A stretch of 64,000 nt of DNA from Albidovulum litorale. GTDB taxonomy: Bacteria > Pseudomonadota > Alphaproteobacteria > Rhodobacterales > Rhodobacteraceae. The stretch lies in assembly GCF_025751495.1 (NCBI RefSeq), contig NZ_JAOWKZ010000002.1, positions 1-64,000 on the forward strand, written 5' to 3'. The notes under the pieces were generated by a model. The model made no database searches and was not told where the DNA came from. It worked only from the letters and a program-made list of their open reading frames with translations. This document shows, piece by piece, positions 7,832 through 16,898 of this stretch. Each line of letters begins with the position of its first letter. Position 1 is the first letter of the stretch. The translations under genes were made by a program, and so were the position numbers.

Positions 7832-8857
7832 ATGAAGAAAGTACTCTCTGCCGTCGGCATCCTGCTGGCCAGCACAACTTTGGCCTGCGCGGAAGGCGAG
7901 CTGCAGTTGTTCAACTGGGGGGACTATACCAGCCCGGACATGATCAAGAAGTTCGAGGAACAAACCGGTATCAAGGTAACGATCACCGACTACGACAGCA
8001 ACGACACCGCGCTGGCCAAGATTGAGGCGGGCGGTCACGGCTTCGACCTCGTCGTACCGTCCAACAGCTGGGTGCCGATTTTCATCGAGAAAGGGCTCGT
8101 CCAGGAACTCGATCTTTCGAAGATCCCGAACCATGCGAACATCGACCAGCAATGGCTGGAATCGCCCTATGATCCGGGTCGTAAGTATTCCGTTCCGTGG
8201 CAGTGGGGGTCAACCGGTGTCGCGGTGAACAAGACCGCCTATAGCGGCGACATCAACACATCGGCGATCTTCATGGACCCGCCCGAAGAGCTTGTCGGCA
8301 AGGTCAACGTGACGCCCGAGATGAACGACGTCATGTCGCTCGCCCTTTGGTATGTCGGCGGCGAGCCTTGCACCGAAGATACAGAAGTTCTGAAGAAAGC
8401 CCGCGATGCCCTTATGGAAGCCAAGCCGAAATGGCTTTCGATGGATTACGGCATGACCGAAAAGATGGCCGCGAATGACGTGGTGGCCTCGGTCTACTGG
8501 AATGGCGCGATCTTCCGGGCGCGTCTGCAGAACCCCGATGTCGTCTATGGCTACCCGAAGGAAGGTTATCCGCTTTGGATGGACCAAGTGATGCTGCTCT
8601 CTGACGCGCAGAACGTCGATGAGGCGCATCAGTTCCTGAACTTCATCGCAGATCCTGAAAACGCAGCGTTGATCTCGTCCTTTGCGCGTTACGCGAACGG
8701 TATCGCCGGTTCCGATGCTTTCATGCCCGAAGACATGAAGACGGCGCCTGAAATCGTCGTGGCGGACGATCTGAAGGCGGCCGGGCAGTTCCTTCCGACC
8801 TGTTCGCCCAAGGCGCAGGAATACTATGCGGCCATCTGGACCGAGCTGCAGAAGTAA
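7832..8857 (+). CDS. Periplasmic polyamine-type binding protein (PotD/PotF-like)
   Basis: The 341-aa protein has a signal peptide (MKKVLSAVGILLASTTLACA, cleavage near residue 20) and then the classic opening LQLFNWGDYTSPDMIKKFEE. Further family features are FDLVVPSNSWVPIFIEKG, YSVPWQWGSTGVAVNK and, near the end, the FLNFIADPENAA helix. It would capture the amine in the periplasm and deliver it to the permeases. An excellent Shine-Dalgarno sequence (AAGGAGG) precedes the ATG, as expected for the most abundant component of the system, and a strong terminator follows. Which amine it binds cannot be read from the sequence. Confidence 0.9.
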   Translation: MKKVLSAVGILLASTTLACAEGELQLFNWGDYTSPDMIKKFEEQTGIKVTITDYDSNDTALAKIEAGGHGFDLVVPSNSWVPIFIEKGLVQELDLSKIPNHANIDQQWLESPYDPGRKYSVPWQWGSTGVAVNKTAYSGDINTSAIFMDPPEELVGKVNVTPEMNDVMSLALWYVGGEPCTEDTEVLKKARDALMEAKPKWLSMDYGMTEKMAANDVVASVYWNGAIFRARLQNPDVVYGYPKEGYPLWMDQVMLLSDAQNVDEAHQFLNFIADPENAALISSFARYANGIAGSDAFMPEDMKTAPEIVVADDLKAAGQFLPTCSPKAQEYYAAIWTELQK

Positions 8858-8881
8858 ACGTCACGCGCAACTGAGCGGGAT

Positions 8882-8909
8882 AGCCGGGGGGTAATTCCCC
8901 CGGCTTTTT
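8882..8909 (+). terminator. Rho-independent terminator of the importer operon
   Basis: AGCCGGGGG (8882-8890) pairs with CCCCCGGCT (8897-8905) around a six-base loop, followed by a T run. It lies 25 bp after the binding-protein stop codon. Confidence 0.92.
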
Positions 8910-9026
8910 CATGATACCGGTATTGCTGAGATCGACCAAAAATCTGAACACTGGTCGCGGAAGATGTTCAAATTCGCAGCGGCAGAACTGAACCGTCGGG
9001 AAAAGTTGTAAAAGGCAAAGCGCCAG

Positions 9027-9707
9027 ATGTTGAAAACAGGTTTCCCCCAAGCCCGTAAACGCGTCTTAGACGGCACCCTTGTTCGACTGGAGCCGCTGTC
9101 AGCCACCGCCCACGCAGATGACCTTTTCGAAGCAGGTCATGTTCCCGATCGGGATCAGAAATACCGCTACCTGCCGGATGCCCCACCGGACGATCCCGCA
9201 ATCATTCGCGAATGGGCGGAACGGGTCGAGACCACCGAAGATCCGATGTTCTTCGCGGTCATCGACAAGGCAACGGGAAAGGCCGTCGGGCGGCAAGCCC
9301 TGATGCGGGTCGATGCGGTGCATGGTTCGGCTGAGATCGGTCACATCTACTGGGGTCCGGCCATGGCGCGCAGCGCCAAGGCGACCGAGGCACTGTACCT
9401 GTTCATGCGTCATGTATTTGAGGGTCTCGGCTATCGCCGGTTCGAATGGAAATGCGACAACGCCAATGAACCTTCGAAGATCGCGGCCAAGCGGTTTGGC
9501 TTCACCTTCGAGGGCCTGTTCCGACAGCATCTCATCATCAAGGGCCGGAACCGCGACACGGCGTGGTTCTCGATCATCGATCGTGAATGGCCTGCCCTGA
9601 AGCGGGCCTACCTAAGCTGGCTCGCCCCGGAGAACTTCGATGCGGACGGGCGGCAGAAGCGGTCTCTTTCCGAACTGACGGCGAAAGCCCTCTCCGAAAC
9701 CCGCTGA
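9027..9707 (+). CDS. GNAT acetyltransferase (RimJ/RimL-like)
   Basis: The 226-aa protein opens with a G-RVLDGTLVRLEPL-type strand and carries the core GNAT elements: the substrate-side strands (AVGRQALMRVD, SAEIGHIYWGP), a helix with paired Ala/Lys residues at the acetyl-CoA site (MARSAKATEALYLFMRHVF), and the C-terminal strand pattern NEPSKIAAKRFGFTFEGLFRQ. This resembles RimJ/RimL-type acetyltransferases of proteins or small molecules. The acceptor is unknown. It stands alone between the importer operon and a convergent operon on the minus strand. Confidence 0.85.
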   Translation: MLKTGFPQARKRVLDGTLVRLEPLSATAHADDLFEAGHVPDRDQKYRYLPDAPPDDPAIIREWAERVETTEDPMFFAVIDKATGKAVGRQALMRVDAVHGSAEIGHIYWGPAMARSAKATEALYLFMRHVFEGLGYRRFEWKCDNANEPSKIAAKRFGFTFEGLFRQHLIIKGRNRDTAWFSIIDREWPALKRAYLSWLAPENFDADGRQKRSLSELTAKALSETR

Positions 9708-9737
9708 GCAATTCCTCGCAATTCCGCTCTGTGTGTC

Positions 9738-10682
9738 CTATTCCCGCGCCGTCCTTATCGCATTCAGGACAGCAACGATCTCGCGATCGCGCTGGGCCGC
9801 CATCTCCTCAAAATGCCGACCAGCGGCGATTTCATTGCACCCGTCCACCATGCGATCGCGCAGGTCCTGCGTCAGTTCCGGCGCTTCCAGCCGGGTCCAG
9901 GGCCATTTCAGCGCCGGGCCGAACTGGTCAAGATTGGTGGCCATGCCGCCCTCGCCGCAGGCGACGTGGAAGGCCATGCACTGGCCCTGCACCGCCATAC
10001 GAGGGGCCGGACCGTTCATCAGGGCATTGTCGATATCTTCGGGTGTCGCCTCGCCATTTGCGACCATGTGCAGCGCCTCGCGCCATAGCGCCTCTTGCAG
10101 CCGCGTCGCGACGAAGCCGGGGATTTCCTTTTTCATGATCAGGGGCGCCTTGCCCGCGACCTCATAGAACTTTGCCGCCCATTGAACTGCCGCCGGATCG
10201 GTTCTCTTGCCACCGATGATCTCAACCAATGGCAGCAGATAGGGCGGGTTGAAGGGATGGCCGATGACGGTGCGTTCGGGCGTCGGGCAATCCTTCTGGA
10301 TATCCGTCATCATCAGGCCGGAGGTGGATGAGGCGATGACGCAATCCTTCGGCGCGACCTCCCCCAGTCGCTTGTAGAGCGCCTGTTTCAACTCAAGCCG
10401 CTCGGGCGCGCTTTCCTGAATGAACTGAGCGTTGCGGACGGCTGCGTCCAGATCGGTGGTCACCGTCAGCCGGTCACGCGATGCGCCTTCGACCAGACCC
10501 AAAGCCTCTAGGCTGATCCAGCCGGTGTCGATCACGGCCATGAGCGCGGCACGCTCGGCCTCGGAATGGATATAGGCGGTGACGTCATAACCGCGCGCAA
10601 GGAAATGCGCGGCCCAGCCGCCGCCGATGGGCCCGGCGCCGAGCGTGGTAACGCGGGTCACAATGGAAGGATCGGGATACAT
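9738..10682 (-). CDS. 3-hydroxyacyl-CoA dehydrogenase family enzyme (carnitine dehydrogenase-like)
   Basis: The 314-aa NAD-dependent enzyme has the N-terminal dinucleotide-binding motif GAGPIGGGWAAHFLARG (residues 15-31) and the family core ASSTSGL and IGHPFNPPYLLPLVEI, whose His is the catalytic base. The C-terminal helical domain follows (GFVATRLQEALWREAL). These features fit L-carnitine dehydrogenase and 3-hydroxybutyryl-CoA dehydrogenase relatives. It is the last of three genes; its ATG directly follows the stop of the CaiD-like gene. That pairing favours oxidation of carnitine or a 3-hydroxyacyl-CoA. The exact substrate is an inference. Confidence 0.83.
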   Translation of the reverse strand: MYPDPSIVTRVTTLGAGPIGGGWAAHFLARGYDVTAYIHSEAERAALMAVIDTGWISLEALGLVEGASRDRLTVTTDLDAAVRNAQFIQESAPERLELKQALYKRLGEVAPKDCVIASSTSGLMMTDIQKDCPTPERTVIGHPFNPPYLLPLVEIIGGKRTDPAAVQWAAKFYEVAGKAPLIMKKEIPGFVATRLQEALWREALHMVANGEATPEDIDNALMNGPAPRMAVQGQCMAFHVACGEGGMATNLDQFGPALKWPWTRLEAPELTQDLRDRMVDGCNEIAAGRHFEEMAAQRDREIVAVLNAIRTARE

Positions 10683-11480
10683 CTATTTCCCCTTGAAAAC
10701 GGGATCGCGCCGTTCGACGAAGGCCGCCACGCCTTCCTTCGCGTCCTCTGAGGTCAGCATCTTGCGGTAGGTCGGCAGCTCGCCTTCCCGCATATGGGCG
10801 AAGGCCGCTTCAAGCGGCTTGCACTCGATCTCGCGCTGCACCTCTTTGACGGACTGCATTGCCAAGGGTGCGGACCATGCGATCTGGTCGGCCCATGCGC
10901 GGGCAGCGTCCATCAACTGGTCCTTCGGCACGACCTTGTTGATCAGCCCGTAATGCGCGGCCTCACTGGCCTTCATCCTGCGGCCCAGCAGGAACATCTC
11001 CATCGCGATATTGTGGGGGATGCGGCGGGGCAGGCGTTGCAGGGCACCGGCATCGGGGACGATGCCAAGGGGCATTTCGGGCAAGCCAAACTCGACATGC
11101 TCGGCGGCGATGATCAGGTCGCAGGCGAGCGCGATCTCAAACCCCCCGCCGATGGCAAGACCGTTCAGCGCGCAGATCACGGGCTTGTTCAGCGTCCAGT
11201 TCTCGGTCAGCCCGGCAAAGCCGCCGTCGCCGTAATCCTCCTCCCACCAGTTATCCAGCTCCATCTCGCCCTTGTTCAGCGCCTTCAGGTCCCAGCCTGC
11301 GGAAAAGATCTTTTCCCCCGCCCCGGTCAGGATCGCGCACCAAAGGTCAGGATCGTCGCGCAGTTCGGCAAAGGCCCGGCCCATATCGCGGCTCATCTCG
11401 ATATCGATGGCATTGACCTTGGGCTTGTTCAGCGTGACTTCCAGCACCCGCCCCCTGCGGGTGGTTTCAACATGAGACAT
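10683..11480 (-). CDS. Enoyl-CoA hydratase/isomerase family protein (CaiD-like)
   Basis: The 265-aa crotonase-fold protein has the oxyanion-hole segments GEKIFSAGWDLKAL and ALNGLAIGGGFEIALACDLIIAA, and the acidic catalytic helix FGLPEMPLGIVPDAG. The pattern SAGWDLK, the GMELDNWWE-like insertion and overall length are closest to carnitinyl-CoA dehydratase (CaiD) among crotonases. It lies between a luciferase-like monooxygenase gene (9 bp upstream) and a carnitine-dehydrogenase-like gene with no gap. Conversion of a carnitine- or crotonobetaine-type CoA ester is plausible. No CaiB or CaiC partner is visible nearby, so the pathway is incomplete here. Confidence 0.85.
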   Translation of the reverse strand: MSHVETTRRGRVLEVTLNKPKVNAIDIEMSRDMGRAFAELRDDPDLWCAILTGAGEKIFSAGWDLKALNKGEMELDNWWEEDYGDGGFAGLTENWTLNKPVICALNGLAIGGGFEIALACDLIIAAEHVEFGLPEMPLGIVPDAGALQRLPRRIPHNIAMEMFLLGRRMKASEAAHYGLINKVVPKDQLMDAARAWADQIAWSAPLAMQSVKEVQREIECKPLEAAFAHMREGELPTYRKMLTSEDAKEGVAAFVERRDPVFKGK

Positions 11481-11489
11481 GGGGTTTCC

Positions 11490-12524
11490 TTACGAGAATG
11501 CGGGGATGACTTCGTTGATGAACAGCTCCAGCGAGCGCTTCTGTTCCGGCAGGCCGAGGCCGAGGCTGGCATAGTAGATGAACTCATCCACGCCGATCGC
11601 CTCATATTGCTTCAGCTTGGCGATGACCTCGTCCGGCGTGCCGAACATCAGGTTGTCGTGCAGCATCTTCGGATCGTATTCGGCGCGGTTGCCGAGGTCT
11701 TCGAAGGGGATCTGTTTCGGGAACCCGTCCTTCACGTCGCCGAGATTCTTGAAGAGGTTCTCGAACTGGCCAAGCTGACGCTGGGCGGCTCGGACCGGGA
11801 CCATCCAGTCCTCTTTCCGGTCATAGAGCGCGGTGTGGCGCATCATCGCCATGACCGGGCGTCTGGCGCCGGGATGGGCCGCCATCGCCTCGTTCAGGCG
11901 GCCCATATAGGTCTCGGCCTCATCCATGCCGCGGGTCAGGGGCCAGGACATGATGTTGCAGCCTTCGCGCACGGCGTAGTCATAGGTGATCGGCGCGCGG
12001 GCGGCGACCCAGACCGGCACCTCCTTCTGCACCGGTTTCGGCACGGCGGTGGCGGTCGGGAAGGACCAGAATTCGCCGTTGTGTTCGTAGTCACCTTTCC
12101 AGAGTTCTCGGACGCAGGGCAGCATCTCCTGCATGTAACGCCAGGCGTCCGACTGCTTCAGCCCAGGCGCCATGCGGTCGAATTCGCGCTGATACGCGCC
12201 CGAGCCGATGCCGAATTCCAGCCGCCCGCCCGAGATGAGATCGAGGAACCCGGCCTCACCCGCCAGCTTGATCGGATGCCAGTAGGCGGCCACGGCCACG
12301 GCCGTGCCAAGGCGGATGCGGTCGGTGTTCTCAGCCCACCAGGCGAGGATCGAGAACGGGTTCGGCGCGATGGTCATTTCCAGCGCGTGGTGTTCCGCCG
12401 CCCAGACGATGTTGAAGCCGCCCCCGTCGGCCATCTGCACCATCTCCAGCGTGTGGCGCGCCACGTCCTTCATGTCGAGCGATGCGTCCATCCGCTCCAT
12501 ATTGATCGCCAACTGGAATTTCAT
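11490..12524 (-). CDS. LLM-class (luciferase-like) flavin-dependent monooxygenase
   Basis: The 344-aa TIM-barrel protein begins MKFQLAINMERMD with a GGGAGGGA-like Shine-Dalgarno sequence upstream. Family landmarks are FNIVWAAEHHALEM, the F420/FMN-binding region RIRLGTAVAVAAYWHPIKLAGE, and SGGRLEFGIGSGAYQREF, followed later by GTPDEVIAKLKQYEAIGVDEF. Such enzymes oxygenate small organics using reduced flavin. It is the first gene of an operon with a CaiD-like hydratase and a dehydrogenase. A flavin reductase family gene exists 39 kb away (52002-52586) but is not linked. Substrate unknown. Confidence 0.88.
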   Translation of the reverse strand: MKFQLAINMERMDASLDMKDVARHTLEMVQMADGGGFNIVWAAEHHALEMTIAPNPFSILAWWAENTDRIRLGTAVAVAAYWHPIKLAGEAGFLDLISGGRLEFGIGSGAYQREFDRMAPGLKQSDAWRYMQEMLPCVRELWKGDYEHNGEFWSFPTATAVPKPVQKEVPVWVAARAPITYDYAVREGCNIMSWPLTRGMDEAETYMGRLNEAMAAHPGARRPVMAMMRHTALYDRKEDWMVPVRAAQRQLGQFENLFKNLGDVKDGFPKQIPFEDLGNRAEYDPKMLHDNLMFGTPDEVIAKLKQYEAIGVDEFIYYASLGLGLPEQKRSLELFINEVIPAFS

Positions 12525-12724
12525 CCCGTCCCTCCCCGGATCGTCCACACCTCCAATGTTCGCCGCTTCAGGGGCAGCAGCTGTCGAAAATTCGACGCCG
12601 CAAGCGGTTTTTCGTCAAAGCATCTGTTGAAGGGCGAGGCCAATGTTACGGTCGACTGACTGGTGTTCAAAGCGAACCGACCACTTGACGCGGATTAGGC
12701 GGATAAGTAGGTCGCGAACCGCAC

Positions 12725-13408
12725 TCAGCCCATGGTCGGCAGACCACCCCGTTCATCCGCACGGCGCGCGTCGCGGCGGCCGACCCAGATGGCAAGCGCC
12801 ACCCAACTGGCGATATAAAGCGCACCGATCACCAGAACCGCCTCACCCGGCACCAGCGGCCCGATCCGGGCACGGTGGATGAAATTTTCGAGCGATGAGA
12901 CCGGGAAAGGATGCACGATCAGCTTGCCGATGTAAGCCATCGCCTGAATAAGCAGGATCCACAGGTAGTTGTGCCTGACCCGCCGCGCGATGGCGACCAT
13001 GAAGGTCACATGATAACGCGGCGCGTAATAGTCATCGGCCAGAACATCGGGCCAGTCATCCTCAGTGTGCAGGTCTCCATCGCGCAGCATGGCGACGTAG
13101 AAGAACCGCTCCATCCAGCGTGATCTTGCTCGGAAGACGTTGAAATAGCGGTAGCGCCGGGCCTCCAGCGCCAGAAAGAGCATGATCAGGACACCGACCA
13201 GCAATAGGGGAACCGGTGAGGCCGTTGGCGCGGAAAAGGTGATCGACAAGGCCACTCCCAAGGTAACGACCGACCAGTTCGTCGTCGTATCCAGCCGCGT
13301 TCGCCAGACGGTCGAACGATAGACCTCGGCCCGGTAAAGATGGGCAAGTGCACCGATTTCGGCGGCGGAGAATTCTTCGGACTTCCGTGCCTGACGTTTT
13401 TCGGACAT
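12725..13408 (-). CDS. DUF2270 membrane protein
   Basis: The 227-aa protein starts at MSEKRQARKSEEF, chosen because a GGGGGAG precedes it and upstream residues are not conserved in character. It shows the DUF2270 pattern: ALAHLYRAEVYRSTVWRTRLDTTTNW, two adjacent TM segments, ALEARRYRYFNVFRARSRWME, then YYAPRYHVTFMVAIARRVRHNYLWIL and two more TM segments near the C terminus. It is predicted to span the inner membrane four times. The function is unknown. It may be cotranscribed with the arylsulfotransferase-like gene 87 bp upstream. Confidence 0.85.
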   Translation of the reverse strand: MSEKRQARKSEEFSAAEIGALAHLYRAEVYRSTVWRTRLDTTTNWSVVTLGVALSITFSAPTASPVPLLLVGVLIMLFLALEARRYRYFNVFRARSRWMERFFYVAMLRDGDLHTEDDWPDVLADDYYAPRYHVTFMVAIARRVRHNYLWILLIQAMAYIGKLIVHPFPVSSLENFIHRARIGPLVPGEAVLVIGALYIASWVALAIWVGRRDARRADERGGLPTMG

Positions 13409-13495
13409 GGTCGCGCTCCCCCTCGCGACACCCGCGCTGGCTGCCGCGGTTTTTCCTCGTTCATTTGAGCGCCGGAGGGCCCTAACCGGCAAGGG

Positions 13496-14791
13496 TTAAT
13501 TGCAAGATTTTCCTGCAAAATCGCCGTAATCTGCAGGATAGCGGCCGATATCGAGGACCCAGCCCACATTCTCCGCATCCCAGCCGTTGACATAAGACCA
13601 GACAACATCGCCCGCAGGGGTCACTTCGAATGCCCGCCCGGCATCGGTTTCGGCGATCAGAAGGTTGCCATTCGCCAGGCGCTGAAACTTGCCACGATAG
13701 GGCGTGTAGAACGTGTTCTGCGCGTCGCCGCGGTACAGCGTTCTGTGCGTTCCGTCCGCCGGGTCGATGGCAAGGATGCGGCTGCCACCATGGACGCCGG
13801 GATAGCCGTCGGGAGCGTTGATCGACGAAAGCGGTCGATTATCCAATACGGAGATGGTGCCGTCAGGTTCGAAATTGGGGTCGTGCTGGCCAATAGTCGG
13901 ACCCGCCGAAATCCACTTGATCTCATGCGTGGACCCGTCGAGGACCCAAAGTTGTTTGAGATTACGCAAGGACACGAGGATGTCGCCCGCGTTGAACGTC
14001 GGAAAAGCAGACGCGATCGCAGCGCTCAGAACCTCGATATCGTTCAGATGCACGACGTCATCCTTCAGCCGGTACATGTCCTGGATCAGGCCGATCCTGT
14101 CGGACTTTTCAATCGCTTCGACGAGGTCAATTTCGGACAGTTTGGCCCCGGTTTCCGGGTCGAAGGAGGCAATGCGGTCGACACGGAATATGACATTAGC
14201 CAAAGTGGGTTTGTCGTACTCAACGACCCCGGTCGGGGCCCAGAGTACACCGCTCTCATCGGCGAAGATGGAATGATGTGTCCGGTCTTCGTTCATCCAC
14301 TTTACGCGCCCGCAGGCGTCGAACCGGACCATACCGCGGCCGTCCAGATTGGCGACAACATCTCCGTCAGGGAAAAGCAACGCACCGTGAATCAGCGCGT
14401 GGTAGCGGTGCTCCATTTTCTCGGGCGCGATCTTGAAGAAGTCGATGGGCCAATCGTAAAGTAACTGCCCGTCCGCCCCAAACAGCCTAAACCCGAGACG
14501 CTGGCCGAAAAGACCGGAGATAAATGTGACGCCCGGCTCCATCCTGGCAGGATCCGCGATGGTGACCCCGTCCTCGGGATACCAGCGTCGGCTGAGATGC
14601 TGATCAGGCCGTGATTTAAAAGCAGCGACGGCAAGTGACTTGATCTGCCCGGTGGAGTCGATCACGTTTTTAAGTTGTTTTGCTGGTGGCAACGACTGGA
14701 CGCCCAGAAACAAGCCTAACATGAACAACAGGAATGCAACCCCGACCACTCCGATGATCCTTGTGAAGCCCCGTCCTTTTTCCAGTTTCAT
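13496..14791 (-). CDS. Arylsulfotransferase-family periplasmic protein
   Basis: The 431-aa protein has an N-terminal membrane anchor (IIGVVGVAFLLFMLGLFLGV, residues 12-31) and a large periplasmic beta-propeller-like part. Family features are RYHALIHGALLFPDGDVVANL, the paired His in EDRTHHSIFADESG and VVHLNDIEV, and GQHDPNFEPDGTISVLDN. These His positions resemble the catalytic region of the PAPS-independent arylsulfotransferase family. Many environmental members have no known substrate, so sulfotransfer is only a family-level expectation. It is divergent from ccoG, from which it is separated by the FNR-type box. Confidence 0.78.
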   Translation of the reverse strand: MKLEKGRGFTRIIGVVGVAFLLFMLGLFLGVQSLPPAKQLKNVIDSTGQIKSLAVAAFKSRPDQHLSRRWYPEDGVTIADPARMEPGVTFISGLFGQRLGFRLFGADGQLLYDWPIDFFKIAPEKMEHRYHALIHGALLFPDGDVVANLDGRGMVRFDACGRVKWMNEDRTHHSIFADESGVLWAPTGVVEYDKPTLANVIFRVDRIASFDPETGAKLSEIDLVEAIEKSDRIGLIQDMYRLKDDVVHLNDIEVLSAAIASAFPTFNAGDILVSLRNLKQLWVLDGSTHEIKWISAGPTIGQHDPNFEPDGTISVLDNRPLSSINAPDGYPGVHGGSRILAIDPADGTHRTLYRGDAQNTFYTPYRGKFQRLANGNLLIAETDAGRAFEVTPAGDVVWSYVNGWDAENVGWVLDIGRYPADYGDFAGKSCN

Positions 14792-14941
14792 AAGCCGCTC
14801 ACGAATTCACTTCCCGACAGGACATAGACCGGAGCGCCGCCGATTCAAACCAAATTGGGCATCGAATAGGAATGACGCCGTCAATTCGGGGCAAATTCGC
14901 GCGGATTGACGCGTTTGCTGCTCCGCCGACCACAACGACAC

Positions 14942-14955
14942 TTGATCTGGGTCAA
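14942..14955 (+). promoter_or_regulatory. FNR/FnrL-type box upstream of ccoG
   Basis: TTGATCTGGGTCAA is a near-perfect dyad of the form TTGAT-N4-GTCAA, the standard FnrL/FixK-type site of this group. It lies 59 bp before the ccoG start codon, in the intergenic region shared with the divergent arylsulfotransferase-like gene. Low-oxygen activation of ccoGHIS is the obvious inference, since these genes mature the high-affinity cbb3 oxidase. Confidence 0.85.
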
Positions 14956-15013
14956 GGTTGGGGCGAGCCTGCCCTGCAATAAGCGGCGCGCGAACAGTCG
15001 GATATTCACGATC

Positions 15014-16441
15014 ATGAATGAGATTCAGGACCCGCCGAAGCTCTATGCCGCGCGTGAACCGGTCTTTCCCCGCCGGGTTAGCGGACCATTTCGCAATCTG
15101 AAATGGTGGATCATGGCCGTTACCCTCGGCATCTACTACCTGACGCCATGGATTCGCTGGGACCGGGGTCCAAACCTGCCTGACCAGGCCGTGCTGGTCG
15201 ACATGGCCAACCGGCGATTCTTCTTCTTCATGATCGAGATCTGGCCAGACGAGTTCTATTTCATCGCCGGTTTGCTGATCATGGCGGGGCTCGGCCTTTT
15301 CCTCTTCACCTCGGCGCTCGGCCGGGTCTGGTGCGGCTATGCCTGCCCGCAGACCGTCTGGACCGACCTCTACATCCTTGTCGAACGCTGGGTGGAGGGC
15401 GACCGCAACGCGCGTGTGCGCCTCTGGAATGCTAAGTGGGATGTCCGCAAGTGGCGGCTCAGGCTGACGAAGTGGTTCATCTGGCTTCTGATCGGCCTCG
15501 CGACCGGCGGAGCTTGGATTTTTTATTTCACCGACGCGCCGACCCTTGCGGTCGATCTGGTGACCGGCAACGCCCATCCCATCGCCTACACGACGATGGC
15601 GATCCTGACCTTCACCACCTTTTTCTTCGGCGGCTTCGCCCGCGAACAGATCTGCATATATGCCTGTCCATGGCCGCGCATTCAGGCCGCGATGATGGAC
15701 GAGGATACGCTGGTCGTCGCCTATCGCGACTGGCGGGGAGAACCGCGCGGCAAGCTGAAGGCGGCTGAGGCCGACGCCCAGCAGGGCGATTGCATCGACT
15801 GCATGGCCTGCGTCAATGTCTGCCCGATGGGCATCGACATCCGCGAGGGCCAGCAACTGGAATGCATCACCTGTGCGCTGTGCATCGACGCCTGCGACGA
15901 GGTGATGGACCGCATCGGCAAGCCGCGCGGCCTGATCGGCTACATGGCTTTGAAGGACGAGACTGCCGAACGCGCGGGCGGGCATCCGAAGAATGTCTGG
16001 AAGCACATCTTCCGCCCCCGGACGATCCTTTACACGACGCTCTGGTCGCTCGTGGGCGTCGCGATGATCGTCGCGCTTTTCATCCGCTCGCCCATCGACG
16101 TGAACGTCACGCCCGAACGCAACCCGCTTTTCGTCACGCTCTCGGACGGATCGATCCGCAACACCTATACCCTGCGGTTGCGCAACAAGCATCCTGACGA
16201 CCGGCCATTCCGGATCTCGATCAGTTCGGACGCGCGTCTGAAGCTGGCGCTGGAAGGGAGCGAGACACTGGAGGTGATCGTGCCGGCCGATGCAACGCTC
16301 ACCCAGCGGCTATACATAACGGCACCGGCAGGCACGTCGGGCGCGACAACGGAACGTAGCGACATCCGGCTCTGGATCAGCGATACTGTCGGCAACGACA
16401 GGGTTTCTGCCGATACGGTCTTCAACGGAAAGGGCCAGTGA
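15014..16441 (+). CDS. ccoG: Cbb3 oxidase accessory protein CcoG (4Fe-4S)
   Basis: CcoG is an inner-membrane protein with two ferredoxin-type clusters, implicated in supplying reduced copper for cbb3 oxidase assembly. The 475-aa product has TM helices at LKWWIMAVTLGIYYLTP, FYFIAGLLIMAGLGLFLF, the WFIWLLIGLATGG region and IVALFIRS. The motifs WCGYACPQTVWTDLY and YACPWPRIQAAMMD are typical of the family. The clusters are CIDCMACVNVCPMGIDI and CITCALCIDACDEVM. The C-terminal part is an Ig-like periplasmic domain. The start MNEIQDPPKLYAAREP at 15014 fits the family; upstream in-frame sequence contains the FNR box and must be non-coding. ccoH follows after 1 bp. Confidence 0.94.
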   Translation: MNEIQDPPKLYAAREPVFPRRVSGPFRNLKWWIMAVTLGIYYLTPWIRWDRGPNLPDQAVLVDMANRRFFFFMIEIWPDEFYFIAGLLIMAGLGLFLFTSALGRVWCGYACPQTVWTDLYILVERWVEGDRNARVRLWNAKWDVRKWRLRLTKWFIWLLIGLATGGAWIFYFTDAPTLAVDLVTGNAHPIAYTTMAILTFTTFFFGGFAREQICIYACPWPRIQAAMMDEDTLVVAYRDWRGEPRGKLKAAEADAQQGDCIDCMACVNVCPMGIDIREGQQLECITCALCIDACDEVMDRIGKPRGLIGYMALKDETAERAGGHPKNVWKHIFRPRTILYTTLWSLVGVAMIVALFIRSPIDVNVTPERNPLFVTLSDGSIRNTYTLRLRNKHPDDRPFRISISSDARLKLALEGSETLEVIVPADATLTQRLYITAPAGTSGATTERSDIRLWISDTVGNDRVSADTVFNGKGQ

Positions 16442-16442
16442 G

Positions 16443-16898
16443 ATGAAGAGCGAACTGACGGGCCGCAAGGTTCTCGCAATCACTGTTTCGGCCTTTGCCG
16501 TGATCATCGGCGTCAATGTGGTCATGGCGGTTCAGGCGGTCCGGACCTTTCCCGGACTTGAGGTCAAGAACTCCTATGTCGCGTCGCAGATATTCGATGC
16601 CGAACGCGCCGCACAAGAGGCCTTGGGCTGGACCCTGACCGAGAACTACGAGGGCGGCGAACTGCGCCTGTCCTTCCGCGATACGGCCGGTTTGCCGGTG
16701 AAGGTGGAGAAACTGTCTGCCACGATCGGGCGTACGACGGAGGCGGCCAGTGATCTGGTGCCAGTTTTCGCATGGCAAAACGGCGACTATGTCACCGCCG
16801 CCGATCTGGGCCCCGGTAAGTGGATGATCCTTCTCGAAGCCTTTGCCGCCGACGGAACCCGGTTCCATCAGCGCCTTGACCTTTTCGTGGCAGGCTGA
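16443..16898 (+). CDS. ccoH: Cbb3 oxidase assembly protein CcoH/FixH
   Basis: The 151-aa protein has a single N-terminal TM helix (VLAITVSAFAVIIGVNVVMAVQAV) and a periplasmic FixH domain. The segment FPGLEVKNSYVASQIFDAE and the C-terminal GKWMILLEAFAADGTRFHQRLDLFV are typical. It assists insertion or stabilisation of the CcoP/CcoN subunits. The stop codon overlaps the ccoI start (TGATG), which indicates translational coupling. Confidence 0.92.
   Translation: MKSELTGRKVLAITVSAFAVIIGVNVVMAVQAVRTFPGLEVKNSYVASQIFDAERAAQEALGWTLTENYEGGELRLSFRDTAGLPVKVEKLSATIGRTTEAASDLVPVFAWQNGDYVTAADLGPGKWMILLEAFAADGTRFHQRLDLFVAG

Noticed and set aside
10794-12659. A 621-codon plus-strand frame across three minus-strand genes
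   Set aside because: It spans the CaiD-like and luciferase-like genes antisense, has a His/Arg/Gly-rich composition typical of such shadows and no domain.
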